NCBI GenBank assembly: GCA_036496605.1 | Contig: DASXKV010000033.1 | Location: 62,001 to 126,000 of the forward strand | Source of the DNA: Gemmatimonadaceae bacterium | GTDB taxonomy: Bacteria; Gemmatimonadota; Gemmatimonadetes; Gemmatimonadales; Gemmatimonadaceae | Length of the DNA stretch: 64,000 nt | Reading direction: 5' to 3' | In this document: positions 18,334 to 27,222 of the stretch, piece after piece | Position numbering within the stretch: the stretch's first letter is position 1 | Layout: each line of letters starts with the position of its first letter | Notes under the pieces: model-generated | Database searches by the model: none | The model's input: the letters and a program-made list of their open reading frames with translations, nothing else | What the model was told of the DNA's origin: nothing | Translations under genes and position numbers: made by a program

Positions 18334-20595
18334 CTAAACGGAAGAGCCGAGCAACTTGTCCAGCGTGATCGGCAAGTCACGGACGCGCACACCCGTAGCG
18401 TGGTACACGGCATTGGCGATCGCCGCCGCCACGCCGGTCATTCCGATCTCGCCAATCCCCTTCGCACCGATCGGGCCGACGTGTTCGTCTCGCTCGTCGA
18501 CAAACAGGATCTCCATCGGCGGGACGTCGGCGTGGACGGGGATATGGTACTCCGCAATGTCGGCATTCACGTAACGTCCACTCCGAAAATCGGTGACAGT
18601 GTGCTCCAGCAGCGCCATGCCAATTCCGTAAGTAATCCCCCCGATCAACTGGCTGCGCGCGGTCTTCGGGTTCAGCACCCGGCCAACACCGTACGCGCCG
18701 ACCACTTTCGACACCCGGATCGTCCCGAGATCAGGGTCGACGCGCACTTCGACGAATACAGCGCCGAACGAGTGCATTGCGTATCGTTGCCTTTCGTCGC
18801 CTGGCTTCGCCTCGGCCTTGCCCTGGATCGGGTGGCCGTCATGTCGCGCCAGCAGCATCCGCATCGACTCGCCGCACTCGTTGTCGCGTGCCGTTAGGCA
18901 CCCCTCCTCGATGAGGACCTCTTCGTGCCGCGCGCCGTGCAGTGGCGATTCCGGATCCCTCACGGCGAGCTGCACGAGCTGGTCGCGCGCGGCCATCGCC
19001 GCGAGGTGTACCGCCGAGCCCGTACTCGCGACCGTCATCGAGCCCGCCGAGATCGGATTCTGAGGGAGATTCGTGTCGCCCAGCTCGACGGTCACACACT
19101 CGAGTGGGACGCCGATGGCGTCGGCAGCGAGCTGCGTGAGAACCGTGTAGGTCCCCGTTCCCAGATCGTGCGACGCCGCCCTCACGACGACGCGACCGTC
19201 GGCGGAGATGCACACTTCCGCGGACGCGGGCATGCGTTGCGCCGGATACGTCGCCGTCGCCATACCCATCCCCACCAGCCAGTGGCCCTCCCGCATCGAG
19301 TGCGGCATGGGCTGCCGACGCGACCAGCCAAAGCGCTCCGCGCCTAACGTGTAACACGCCTCGAGCGACTTGCTCGACCATGGCTTGCCACTCTCTGGAT
19401 CGGTATCGGCGTGGTTCTTCAACCGGAGCGCGATGGGATCCATGTCGAGTGCGTAGGCCAGCTCGTCGATCGCGGACTCCAGCGCGAACAGTCCCGGCGC
19501 CTCACCAGGCGCTCGCATGAACGTCGGCGTCCCGACGTTGAGCTTCACCAGGTGGTGATTCGTCTCCACATTCGGGCATTCGTAGAGAATGCGCGTGGCG
19601 AGCCCCGCGGATTCCAGCCAATCCTCGATCATCGACGTGCTGGCCTTGGTGTCGTGTCGTATCGCCGTGAACGTCCCGTCACGAGTTGCACCAAGGGTCA
19701 CGTACTGGACGGTGTAGGGTCGTCCCCCGACGGGACCGAACATCTGACGCCGCGTCAGGGCAAGCTTCACGGGCCGACCAACCTGCCGCGCGGCCATCGC
19801 CGCGAGCAGGACGTGTGACCACGCCGATCCTTTCCCGCCGAAAGCGCCGCCGATGAAGTGCGATATGACGCGGACATGGTCTGGCGCGATGCCTAACGCG
19901 TTTGCGGCCACGCCGCGAACGCCGTATACATTTTGCGTCGAATCCCAGAGCGTGAGCCTGTCGCCATCCCACGCCGCGATCGTCGCATGCATCTCCATCG
20001 GGTTGTGCGTCTCCATCGGCGTCGTGTACACCTGATCGATGCGCACCTGGGCCACGGCGAGTCCCGCCTGGATGTCGCCGCGCAGCGATTTCGGCGGAAA
20101 GCGGCCGAAGATCTTCTGCGTATGCGGATACGCCGACGGCAGCGCCATTGCCATGTCGACGACCGGGGTGTCGGCGTGGTATGTCGCGCGAATCAGCGAT
20201 GCGGCGTGCATCGCGACCTCGACGCTCTCGGCGATCACCAGCGCGATTGGCTGCCCATTGTAGTGAACAAGATTGTCTTGCAACAGCGAGAGCGACCGGC
20301 CTGTTGGCGGGGTTCCCGTCCCTCCTTCACGCGCGAACTTCGCGAGACTCTCGAGGCTGGGCGTGTTGTCCGGCGTCATCACGGCGAGCACGCCGGCAAG
20401 CTGTTCGGCCGCGCTGGTGTCCAGGCGCTCGATCGTGCCGCGTGCGATCTCGCTTTGCACGATCACGGCATAGGTGATGTCGCTGAGCGGAAACTCCGTC
20501 GCATATCGCGCCGTGCCGGTGACCTTGAGCCGGCCATCGACGCGATTGATCGGCGTGCCGACCACGCCGCGCTGTTCGGCGTTGGGCGTCGTCAT
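18334..20595 (-). CDS. Aldehyde oxidase/xanthine dehydrogenase molybdenum-binding subunit (PaoC/YagR-like)
   Basis: A 753-residue large subunit with GTPINRVDGRLKVTGTARYATEFPL at the N-terminus, the substrate channel segments VISHFIGGAFGGKG and FMRAPGEAPGLFALESAIDELA, and the C-terminal GAKGIGEIGMTGVAAAIANAVYHATG that holds the conserved catalytic Glu. It binds molybdopterin cytosine dinucleotide and oxidises aldehydes or related compounds. Its ATG at 20595 forms an ATGA overlap with the FAD subunit stop; a longer frame to 20769 only adds sequence overlapping that gene. The FAD-subunit gene carries the 4Fe-4S insert typical of periplasmic PaoABC, so this belongs to that branch. No Tat signal was seen on the small subunit, so a cytoplasmic site is likely. 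Confidence 0.95.
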   Translation of the reverse strand: MTTPNAEQRGVVGTPINRVDGRLKVTGTARYATEFPLSDITYAVIVQSEIARGTIERLDTSAAEQLAGVLAVMTPDNTPSLESLAKFAREGGTGTPPTGRSLSLLQDNLVHYNGQPIALVIAESVEVAMHAASLIRATYHADTPVVDMAMALPSAYPHTQKIFGRFPPKSLRGDIQAGLAVAQVRIDQVYTTPMETHNPMEMHATIAAWDGDRLTLWDSTQNVYGVRGVAANALGIAPDHVRVISHFIGGAFGGKGSAWSHVLLAAMAARQVGRPVKLALTRRQMFGPVGGRPYTVQYVTLGATRDGTFTAIRHDTKASTSMIEDWLESAGLATRILYECPNVETNHHLVKLNVGTPTFMRAPGEAPGLFALESAIDELAYALDMDPIALRLKNHADTDPESGKPWSSKSLEACYTLGAERFGWSRRQPMPHSMREGHWLVGMGMATATYPAQRMPASAEVCISADGRVVVRAASHDLGTGTYTVLTQLAADAIGVPLECVTVELGDTNLPQNPISAGSMTVASTGSAVHLAAMAARDQLVQLAVRDPESPLHGARHEEVLIEEGCLTARDNECGESMRMLLARHDGHPIQGKAEAKPGDERQRYAMHSFGAVFVEVRVDPDLGTIRVSKVVGAYGVGRVLNPKTARSQLIGGITYGIGMALLEHTVTDFRSGRYVNADIAEYHIPVHADVPPMEILFVDERDEHVGPIGAKGIGEIGMTGVAAAIANAVYHATGVRVRDLPITLDKLLGSSV

Positions 20596-21575
20596 CGGCC
20601 CTCCAGTCGCAGGAGTGCGCGCACGAGCGTTCGGCGCGCGAGCTCGATTTTGAACGCGTTGTGTGTTCGCGGGAGCGCGCCGGCGAGTGCAGCGTCTGCC
20701 GCGCAACGATATGACGTCACGTTCGCCGGCTGTCCGCGCAGCGCCTGTTCCGCCTCGGGCGAGCGCCACGGCCGCGTACCGACGCCACCTAACGCGACGC
20801 GGGCCTCGCGCACGGTGCCTTCCACCACGTCGAGCGCCACGGCGGCGGAGGCGAGCGCGAAGGCAAAGGACGCGCGATCGCGCACCTTCAAGTACAACGA
20901 GTGTGACGCGAACCGGAGCGGCGGGATCTCGACCGCCATGATCAGATCTCCTGCCTCGAGCGTGGTCTCGCGCTCTGGATGCTGACCCGGAAGCCGATAC
21001 AACTCACTGAGGCGCATGATGCGTTCGCCCCCTGGTCCGAGGATGCGCACGCGCGCGTCGAGCGCAACGAGCGCCACTGCCATGTCGGAGGGATGCGTGG
21101 CAATGCACGAATCGCTCGTCCCGAGCACCGCATGCATGCGATTGTAGCCGCCGATCGCCGAGCAACCCGAGCCCGCATCGCGCTTGTTGCACGGCGTTGC
21201 GGTGTCGCGGAAATAGGAACAGCGCGTGCGTTGCAGCAGATTCCCGGCGGTGGTCGCCATGTTGCGCACCTGTCCGGATGCGCCAGCCAGGACCGCTTGC
21301 GAGAGCACGGGATACCGTGTGCGCACGGCCTCGTTATGCGCAAGGTCGGAATTCCGCACCATCGCGCCGATCCGGACGCCGCCGTCGCCCAGAATCGCCA
21401 ACTCGGCGAGCGGCAACTTCGAAATATCGATGAGCTGGGTCGGCTGCTCGACGTCGAGCTTCATCAGATCCACCAGCGTCGTGCCGCCGGCCAGATAGCG
21501 CGAGCGCGGATCCTCGAGCGCCAAACGCGATGCCGCTCGCACGTCTCCCGCCACGCTGTAGGAAAAAGGCTGCAT
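20592..21575 (-). CDS. FAD-binding subunit of aldehyde oxidase with extra 4Fe-4S motif (PaoB/YagS-like)
   Basis: A 327-residue medium subunit. It starts MQPFSYSVAGDVRAA, has the FAD pyrophosphate loop RYLAGGTTLVDLMK and the second FAD motif ATTAGNLLQRTRCSYF. The cysteines in RTRCSYFRD, TPCNKRD and GSGCSAIGG match the additional 4Fe-4S cluster seen in E. coli PaoB and 4-hydroxybenzoyl-CoA reductase beta. It passes electrons from the 2Fe-2S subunit to FAD. The ATG at 21575 lies 7 bases after the small subunit stop; an in-frame GTG at 21596 would overlap it by 14 bases and adds seven residues not expected in the family. Confidence 0.94.
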   Translation of the reverse strand: MQPFSYSVAGDVRAASRLALEDPRSRYLAGGTTLVDLMKLDVEQPTQLIDISKLPLAELAILGDGGVRIGAMVRNSDLAHNEAVRTRYPVLSQAVLAGASGQVRNMATTAGNLLQRTRCSYFRDTATPCNKRDAGSGCSAIGGYNRMHAVLGTSDSCIATHPSDMAVALVALDARVRILGPGGERIMRLSELYRLPGQHPERETTLEAGDLIMAVEIPPLRFASHSLYLKVRDRASFAFALASAAVALDVVEGTVREARVALGGVGTRPWRSPEAEQALRGQPANVTSYRCAADAALAGALPRTHNAFKIELARRTLVRALLRLEGR

Positions 21576-21582
21576 GACCGGC

Positions 21583-22074
21583 CTATCGCGAGTCACCGCG
21601 CACGGACTGAATCGCGGCGATGATGTTCGGATACGCGCCGCAGCGGCAGAGATTGCCGCTCATCGATTCGCGTACGTCGTCGTCGTTAGGCCCGCAGCGC
21701 TCGCCGAGCAGCGCGACCGCGGACATGATCTGGCCAGGCGTGCAGTAGCCGCACTGGAAGCCGTCCTGATCGACGAAGGCCTGCTGCATCGGATGCAACT
21801 GCTCGCCCTTGGCGAGTCCCTCGATCGTGGTGATGGCCCTGCCCTGCGCCGAGATGGCGAGCGTCAGGCACGAGAGCACGCGTCGTCCGTCGATGTGGAC
21901 CGTGCATGCACCGCACTGACCATGATCGCAGCCTTTCTTCGAGCCGGTGAGACCGAGGTGTTCGCGTAACGCGTCGAGCAGCGTCGTGCGTGGATCGATG
22001 GTCAGCTGCCTGGACGTCGAGTTGATGCGCAACTCGACGTCGACCGTTGCAACATGCGACATTAGTGTGGCCAT
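21583..22074 (-). CDS. 2Fe-2S subunit of aldehyde oxidase/xanthine dehydrogenase (PaoA/YagT-like)
   Basis: A 163-residue small subunit carrying two 2Fe-2S clusters. Cluster one, ferredoxin-like: Cys49, Cys54, Cys57 and Cys69 (GCDHGQCGACTVHIDGRRVLSC). Cluster two: Cys108, Cys111, Cys143 and Cys145 (FQCGYCTPGQ and NLCRCG). It relays electrons from the molybdenum site to FAD. The ATG at 22074 is preceded by GAGGATAGC, a good ribosome binding site; ATG at 22062 is an alternative. First gene of the operon, divergent from the patatin gene with only 40 bases between the starts. Unlike E. coli PaoA it has no twin-arginine leader. Confidence 0.95.
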   Translation of the reverse strand: MATLMSHVATVDVELRINSTSRQLTIDPRTTLLDALREHLGLTGSKKGCDHGQCGACTVHIDGRRVLSCLTLAISAQGRAITTIEGLAKGEQLHPMQQAFVDQDGFQCGYCTPGQIMSAVALLGERCGPNDDDVRESMSGNLCRCGAYPNIIAAIQSVRGDSR

Positions 22075-22114
22075 GCTATCCTCAGGAGATGACGGCGCGA
22101 CTCTGGCAAAACTA

Positions 22115-24304
22115 ATGCGCTTGGGGATCGCCCTGCTCGCCGTTGCCGTTCCGTTGGCTGCTCAGCAGCCGACCGCGACCGGCCGCTCGACCGCGGAAAA
22201 CGCGTGCGCGATGGCCGAGGCCAACGAGCCAATCGCGCTCGTGCTCTCCGGCGGTGGCGCGCACGGCATCGCGCACATCGGCGTCCTCGAGGTGCTCGAC
22301 AGCCTCGGCATCCGCCCCAGCCTCGTCGTCGGGACGAGCATCGGCGCGCTCATCGGCGCGCTCTACGCCAGCGGCATGTCGGGCAAGCAGATCGATTCAC
22401 TCGTGAGGCGGATTCCCCTCGACGAGCTCTTTCGGCGGTATCCGCCGACGGCGTTCATCACGGCCGGTGATCCCTCGACGCCGATCGTGACCCAATCGCC
22501 GGCCTTCGTCATCGAGCAATACGGCGCCAGCGTCCGCTTGCAGAGCCCGGCCGCTCGGGAGCGACAGGTCAACGCGCTCTTCGACGAGATTCTGTTGCGC
22601 GGGAACATGGCCGCCGGCGGCGAGTTCGGTCGCCTTCCCATCCCTTTCATCGCGGTGGCCACCGACATGCAGAGCCGCACGCCGGTCGTGCTGCGTCGTG
22701 GCGATCTCGCGCAGGCCGTGCGTGCCAGCGCGGCGATCCCGATCGTCTTCGCGCCGGTCGTCGTCGATGAGCATATGCTCATTGACGGTGGACTCTCCGC
22801 CAACGTCCCCGTTGGCGTCGCGCGCGAAGCGCGGCCCGGACGCGTCATCGTCTCGGACGTCGGGACGCTCGCCGGCCGCACGCTCGACGCGCAGTCGACG
22901 GCTGGCATGCTCAGCTATCTGCTCGATTTTCTCTTCACGCAGCGGCCGTACACCCTCGAGGCGGGGGACGTCAATATCAAGCCGTCTGTCGACGCCTTCG
23001 GTCTCCTCAACTTCTCCCGCGAGGCGATCGAGCCGCTCCGCGCCAACGGCTACAAGGCAGCTCGCGAGATCTTCGCCGGCTGTTCCCCGCACGGCCAGGC
23101 AGGGCGGCGCAGTAGCGCGCCGTCGAGCGACGAACGGCGCGTCGCCGACCGGCTTACCCGCCTCATGAACGAAGCCGTTTACGAAAGCGTCTGGCTCAAT
23201 CCCCGCCGACTCCTGTCGGGTCCCGACTCGCTGAGTGACTTATCGACTGGCGTCGGCCGGCTGACTTTCGCGCCGGTTGCGACGATCGCGCCTGGTCGCA
23301 TTGCTGGCGTCGGCCTCGCATACGACAGCCACGATGGACTCATCGCGTCGCTCGGCTCGACGAACAGCGCGCTTGCCGAAGGCCGTTTCGCGATCAGCGG
23401 CGCGATGAGTGTGAGCGAGTGGCGTCAGGAGCTGTTCCTGGTCGCAACGGCGCTACGACGCCATCCGCTGCGCGCCGAAAATCCGGCACGCCCCGGTAGT
23501 CTCACCGAACTGCTGCCCGATCCTCGCTTCGACGAGCCGCCCTGGTCGATGCTGACGCGGGACCTCATGCGCCCGGTGCTTAGCGTGACCGGCATCCGGC
23601 AGACGATTCGCCTGTATGACACGGACGGTCACGAGATCTCGAGTCCGGCGACGCGGGATCTCTTCGCGTTCCTCGGGGGCACCGCCACATTCAGCGGCGG
23701 CTGGCAGACCGCCGTCGGACCCGTCGAGCATGTGTGGTTCGACAACGAAGGCCAGCCCAACATGGTCTCTGACAACGCGACAGGTGGACTCCTGCGCGCC
23801 GCCAGACTCTTCGCCGCGCGCACGAGTGGTCCGGATCAGAGCTCCATTCCTGCGATTGCCGGTGAGCTGCTCGTCACGAATCGCTATCGCCGCGGCCTCC
23901 TATCCGTAGACCTCATCAGCGAGCGCGCGGGCTTCTACGTGCGGACGCGTGGCGCGTTAGGCGGCGGAAACGATCTGCCGCTCTCGGCGGAGCCCGTCCT
24001 CGGCGGTGTCGGCGGATTCCCAGGCCTGATGACCGGCGAGCGCCGCGGTGACCGCATGGCCTTCGCGAGCGTAGCGCTCTCTCACGATTTCATCGGTTCG
24101 CTCTATTGGCGTTTCGACGCCGGCCGCGGCTGGACGCAACTCGTCGCGGAGCCCACGACATCGCCGGAAACCGCACAAGCAGAAGGCTGGGTCAGTGGGG
24201 CCGACATCGGCATCGCCGCCGATACGCCGCTGGGGCCCTTGACGATCTCGTATGGTGTGTCGACCGGCGGTCGAGGAGTTTTCAAGCTCAGGATCGGGAG
24301 TTGA
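22115..24304 (+). CDS. Patatin-like phospholipase with C-terminal outer-membrane barrel-like region
   Basis: The protein has a signal peptide (MRLGIALLAVAVPLAAQ) and a patatin domain at about residues 38-240: oxyanion loop SGGGAHG, nucleophile Ser75 in GTSIG, and catalytic Asp near 223 in IDGGLSANVPVG. The remaining roughly 450 residues contain alternating beta-rich segments ending in LGPLTISYGVSTGGRGVFKLRIGS, resembling the surface-antigen (BamA-like) barrel found in PlpD-type proteins. Such proteins are type Vd autotransporters or outer-membrane lipases. The start at 22115 was chosen because the signal peptide begins there; an in-frame ATG at 22073 lies further upstream but lacks a signal. 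Divergent from the aldehyde-oxidase operon. Confidence 0.9.
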   Translation: MRLGIALLAVAVPLAAQQPTATGRSTAENACAMAEANEPIALVLSGGGAHGIAHIGVLEVLDSLGIRPSLVVGTSIGALIGALYASGMSGKQIDSLVRRIPLDELFRRYPPTAFITAGDPSTPIVTQSPAFVIEQYGASVRLQSPAARERQVNALFDEILLRGNMAAGGEFGRLPIPFIAVATDMQSRTPVVLRRGDLAQAVRASAAIPIVFAPVVVDEHMLIDGGLSANVPVGVAREARPGRVIVSDVGTLAGRTLDAQSTAGMLSYLLDFLFTQRPYTLEAGDVNIKPSVDAFGLLNFSREAIEPLRANGYKAAREIFAGCSPHGQAGRRSSAPSSDERRVADRLTRLMNEAVYESVWLNPRRLLSGPDSLSDLSTGVGRLTFAPVATIAPGRIAGVGLAYDSHDGLIASLGSTNSALAEGRFAISGAMSVSEWRQELFLVATALRRHPLRAENPARPGSLTELLPDPRFDEPPWSMLTRDLMRPVLSVTGIRQTIRLYDTDGHEISSPATRDLFAFLGGTATFSGGWQTAVGPVEHVWFDNEGQPNMVSDNATGGLLRAARLFAARTSGPDQSSIPAIAGELLVTNRYRRGLLSVDLISERAGFYVRTRGALGGGNDLPLSAEPVLGGVGGFPGLMTGERRGDRMAFASVALSHDFIGSLYWRFDAGRGWTQLVAEPTTSPETAQAEGWVSGADIGIAADTPLGPLTISYGVSTGGRGVFKLRIGS

Positions 24305-24319
24305 ACGGCGGAAACCGCT

Positions 24320-24928
24320 TCAGACGCGATTGCCGCCGTTCGCGGCTTTCTCCGTCTCCTCATCCAGCATGGCCCGCAACCTAACGATTACCGGATGATC
24401 GGACGTGAACACCCGTCCATAGCCAAGATTGAAGCGATAATCGAAGTCCGGCGGATTGGCCCCTTGGGTGTGCTGCAGGATGGTCTCGAGCTTGTCGAGC
24501 GCCTTCGCGACGCGCGCTTCGAGTGTGCTCGCGGCCTCGTACTCGTCCCAGAGCGCGGTAACCTTGGCGCGCACCGAGTCAGGAAGCGGTGCCAGCAGTG
24601 TGAGGAGATCCTCACGTTCCTGCGCCGACTTGTGTGCCGTCGGATCGCTCGCGAGACGCGCCGCCTGCACTGGCGCTGGTACGTCGCCACGGATGGCCTC
24701 GCCGAGGTCGTGCACGACGCACATCGCGAGCAACCGCGCCAGATCGACGCCAGGGAACTCGTCCCCGAGCACGAGCGCCATCAGGCAAACGCGCCACGTG
24801 TGCTCGGCGACACTCTCCGATTTTCCCTCGGACGTGTACGCACTTCGCGTCCTGACCTTGAGCTGTTCGGCAGCGCGTAGGAAATCCAGAATGCCGTCCA
24901 GATGCTCGAGCTTCGCCTCGTCGCTCAC
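24320..24928 (-). CDS. HD-domain phosphohydrolase (YfbR/HDDC2-like 5'-nucleotidase)
   Basis: A 202-residue cytoplasmic protein with the HD-domain ligands His43 (ESVAEHTWR), His73-Asp74 (CVVHDLGEAIRGDVP) and a distal Asp near 143 (AKALDKLE). The order and spacing fit the YfbR/HDDC2 group, which removes phosphate from deoxynucleoside 5'-monophosphates. Start is GTG at 24928, only 2 bases after the stop of the small membrane protein gene, so the two are probably coupled. Converges with the patatin gene 15 bases away. Confidence 0.9.
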   Translation of the reverse strand: MSDEAKLEHLDGILDFLRAAEQLKVRTRSAYTSEGKSESVAEHTWRVCLMALVLGDEFPGVDLARLLAMCVVHDLGEAIRGDVPAPVQAARLASDPTAHKSAQEREDLLTLLAPLPDSVRAKVTALWDEYEAASTLEARVAKALDKLETILQHTQGANPPDFDYRFNLGYGRVFTSDHPVIVRLRAMLDEETEKAANGGNRV

Positions 24929-24930
24929 CG

Positions 24931-25230
24931 TCAGTGCGGCGTCGTCACTCGCCCGCTCGACGTGCTCTTTTGTCCTTCTGGCAGCTGCGCGCGCTCGGAC
25001 AAGAGTTTGGTCACGAAGCGCTGGCCTTCACCCATCCGCTCCATCTCGAGCGCGATCGTATCGACCGCCTCTTCGATCCTCGCCAGACGCGCCTCGAGCG
25101 CAGGATTGCTCGGCGCCGCTCCCGTGAGTGTCGCCATTTTCTCTTTGTGCTTGAACCACATCCGTGCGAAAATCACCAACGCCGGAAGTGCAAACACAAC
25201 CGGAACGATTATGACTTCGGAATCGACCAT
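24931..25230 (-). CDS. Small membrane protein with C-terminal coiled segment (paralogue A)
   Basis: A 99-residue protein with one membrane segment near the N-terminus (VIIVPVVFALPALVIFARMWF), a charged turn, then a helix RLARIEEAVDTIALEMER and the block GEGQRFVTKLLSE, ending TTPH. The gene at 33996-34298 has the same design and shares RLARIE, AVD, EGQRF, TKLL and a final TPH, so they are paralogues. Function unknown; topology suggests an inner-membrane anchor with a cytoplasmic coiled tail. Start at 25230 chosen because it removes a non-conserved basic N-terminus. Coupled to the HD-domain gene downstream. Confidence 0.82.
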   Translation of the reverse strand: MVDSEVIIVPVVFALPALVIFARMWFKHKEKMATLTGAAPSNPALEARLARIEEAVDTIALEMERMGEGQRFVTKLLSERAQLPEGQKSTSSGRVTTPH

Positions 25231-25366
25231 GGGATGGACCGGCAAGAAGGCTGCAGCGTGAGACGACGAAGAGCGGCATCGACTGTACGACGCCCGAACT
25301 GCGTCGGTTCCAGGATGTCGAACGCTGTGTCTTTCCAGTCCCGCTGTCCAGATGCAGGAGTCCCCG

Positions 25367-26026
25367 TCAGGGCGTTCCGCGCGAGCGGGCGTCGATCCCC
25401 TTGAGCAGCACCTGGGTTCTCTGCTGTACCGATGCTTCGGGCGGCCGCCCCGCATCGATGTCCCGCTCCACCGCGGCGCGGAGCGATGCAAAGTCGTCCG
25501 CGGGCGCGCGGCGCGCCACCAATGAATCGATTGCCGCTGCGGCGGCGGGCGCGGGGACGCGCCGCGTCAATAGATCCGCGAGCGCCACGAGCGGCGTTGC
25601 GAACGACGTCCGGCGTCCGCCGGACGCACGATACGTCTCCTCGAGCCGCGTCAGCATCACCGTCGTCGCGCCAACGTGCAACGCGCTTGCCGCCGCGACG
25701 AGATCGGCGTCCTCGATGCTTGGACCCAACGCGGCTCGCGCTTCACCCAGCTCGCGCGCGAGCCTACGCACCGCGGCGATGATTCGCGCGTCCTCCGCGC
25801 CCTTGAGCACACCTTCGAGTGCTTTCGCGTACACCGGCTCGTCAGGCAGATGCGCCGCGCGCAACGAATCACCGAGTCGTGCGATGGCCTGACGAGTAGC
25901 CGGCGCAAGCTGCGCCGGCAGATCCGCGGCCGTCAGCGGAGTCACCGTCGGTCGCTGCGCCCGAACGACTGGCGCAAGAGTGCCGAGAACGACCAACGCG
26001 CCTAACGACCATCGCGATCCCGTCAT
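25367..26026 (-). CDS. Exported helical protein of unknown function, last gene of the sigma/CBM48 cluster
   Basis: A 219-residue protein with a signal peptide (LGALVVLGTLAPVVRAQ). The mature part is rich in Ala, Arg and Leu and appears all helical, with no cysteine and no motif I recognise. Its ATG overlaps the stop of the CBM48 membrane protein (ATGA), so it is translated together with it. Position and export suggest it acts in the periplasm with the other products of the cluster. Downstream 136 bases to the next gene hold nothing recognisable. Confidence 0.8.
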   Translation of the reverse strand: MTGSRWSLGALVVLGTLAPVVRAQRPTVTPLTAADLPAQLAPATRQAIARLGDSLRAAHLPDEPVYAKALEGVLKGAEDARIIAAVRRLARELGEARAALGPSIEDADLVAAASALHVGATTVMLTRLEETYRASGGRRTSFATPLVALADLLTRRVPAPAAAAAIDSLVARRAPADDFASLRAAVERDIDAGRPPEASVQQRTQVLLKGIDARSRGTP

Positions 26027-26658
26027 GTCTTTGCCCCTCCCGCCGCGACAAGTACGACCGAGCTGGGCACCCCGAAGTCGTCGTCGCCAGCGCGCGGCGC
26101 CCCCGGATCAGGCGCCAGATCCCCATCCACGATGAAAGAGTACACGTGCCGTCCTGGTGCGAGCGGCACGTCGAGCATCCACGACCGGCCGTCGCCAGAA
26201 CGGTGCATGGGCATCGCCGACGGGTTCCAGCCGTTGAAGTCCCCCACGAGCGAGACGCGTGTCGCGTAGGGCGCGACGAAGAAGAATCGGACGGTCGAAT
26301 AGGCGCCGGCTACCCCCGCGCGCTCAGCCGGAACGGGCATCGTCGCCGGGAGATTCACGAGTTGATCGCTCACGTCGCGACGCACACGACCGCCGAGGAG
26401 GAGCGCCGTGGCGGCAGCGCCGGCGAGCGCACACACAAGCCCGGCGGCGATCGCTGTCAGTGGACGCAACCGCCATTGCTTAACGGCGCGCGGGGCTTCC
26501 GCGGCTTCGCCCGGCGATGGAAGCATCGCGACGCCGCGAAGCACGCCGGCACGCCACTCCATGCGCACCGGCACTGGCGTTCGCAGCTCGGCTACAACCC
26601 GGTCGAGCGACGCGGTCACTTCGTCCGCGGTTTCGGACTCGGCTTCATGATGTGACAT
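26023..26658 (-). CDS. Single-pass membrane protein with periplasmic CBM48/AMPK-like glycogen-binding domain
   Basis: A 211-residue protein with an acidic N-terminal cytoplasmic part (residues 1-65), one membrane segment (about 67-90), a linker, and a C-terminal domain at about 120-205. That domain shows VRFFFVAPYATRVSLVGDFNGWNP, WMLDVPLAPGRHVYSFIVDG and PSSVVLV, the CBM48/AMPK beta glycogen-recognition pattern including the FNGW core. It lies directly after an ECF sigma factor and overlaps it by 14 bases, where an anti-sigma factor is normally encoded, and has anti-sigma topology. No zinc-binding HxxxCxxC motif is present. A sugar-sensing anti-sigma role is inference only. Confidence 0.84.
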   Translation of the reverse strand: MSHHEAESETADEVTASLDRVVAELRTPVPVRMEWRAGVLRGVAMLPSPGEAAEAPRAVKQWRLRPLTAIAAGLVCALAGAAATALLLGGRVRRDVSDQLVNLPATMPVPAERAGVAGAYSTVRFFFVAPYATRVSLVGDFNGWNPSAMPMHRSGDGRSWMLDVPLAPGRHVYSFIVDGDLAPDPGAPRAGDDDFGVPSSVVLVAAGGAKT

Positions 26659-27187
26659 CGTTGACCTCGCCTAACAATTCCTGGAGCCGCTCGCACGCGC
26701 GCTTCACGCGCATCTTCAGCGCCGACACGCCAGCGCCCGTCACGGCTGCCATTTCCTCATACCCAAGTTGCTCCACATGCTTGAGAAGAAACGCCTCACG
26801 TTGATCGGGATCGAGTTGCGCCAGCGCCCGTTCGATCTCGATGCGCAGCTCCGTCGCCGCGGCATGGTCGCCGCTCACCGCCCCTGCCATCGCGTCCTCG
26901 TCGGTCACGACGCGCCGAACATATCGACTCCGCTGAAGCAACGACGTCCGGCAACGATTCACCAGAATCGCGAATAACCACGTTCGGAAGCTGCTGGCGG
27001 GATTGTACGTCGCCAATGCGCGATAGGCTCGGAGCAGCGCTTCCTGAGTAACGTCCTCCGCATCATGACGGCCGCCGAGCATGCGCGTCGCGAAGCGCAG
27101 GCACGGCTGCAAATGCCGGTCGACGAGCAGGGTGAAGGCCCGTGCATCTCCGTCGAGCACGCGGCGCACGAGCGTAGCATCGGTCAT
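26645..27187 (-). CDS. ECF-type RNA polymerase sigma factor
   Basis: A sigma-70 family protein of about 180 residues. Region 2 runs from DARAFTLLVDRHLQPCLRFATRMLGG with DAEDVTQEALLRAYRAL and FRTWLFAILVNRCRTSL; region 4 has LDPDQREAFLLKHVEQLGYEEMAAVTG and ALKMRVKRACERLQELL. It directs core polymerase to a dedicated promoter set. ATG at 27187 gives the typical ECF length; a GTG at 27226 overlapping the upstream stop (GTGA) is possible and would add 13 residues. Flanked on both sides by genes for glycogen-binding-module proteins, which are likely partners or targets. Confidence 0.93.
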   Translation of the reverse strand: MTDATLVRRVLDGDARAFTLLVDRHLQPCLRFATRMLGGRHDAEDVTQEALLRAYRALATYNPASSFRTWLFAILVNRCRTSLLQRSRYVRRVVTDEDAMAGAVSGDHAAATELRIEIERALAQLDPDQREAFLLKHVEQLGYEEMAAVTGAGVSALKMRVKRACERLQELLGEVNDVTS

Positions 27188-27222
27188 GCTATCACCGTCT
27201 ACCCTCGCGACCGCGAGCGCCG

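Noticed and set aside
18334-20769. Longer 811-residue version of the molybdenum subunit
   Set aside because: The first 58 residues overlap the FAD gene and are Arg-rich; the ATGA overlap gives a natural start at 20595.
21947-22114. Upstream extension of the patatin gene
   Set aside because: The added residues overlap the divergent 2Fe-2S gene and precede a normal signal peptide.
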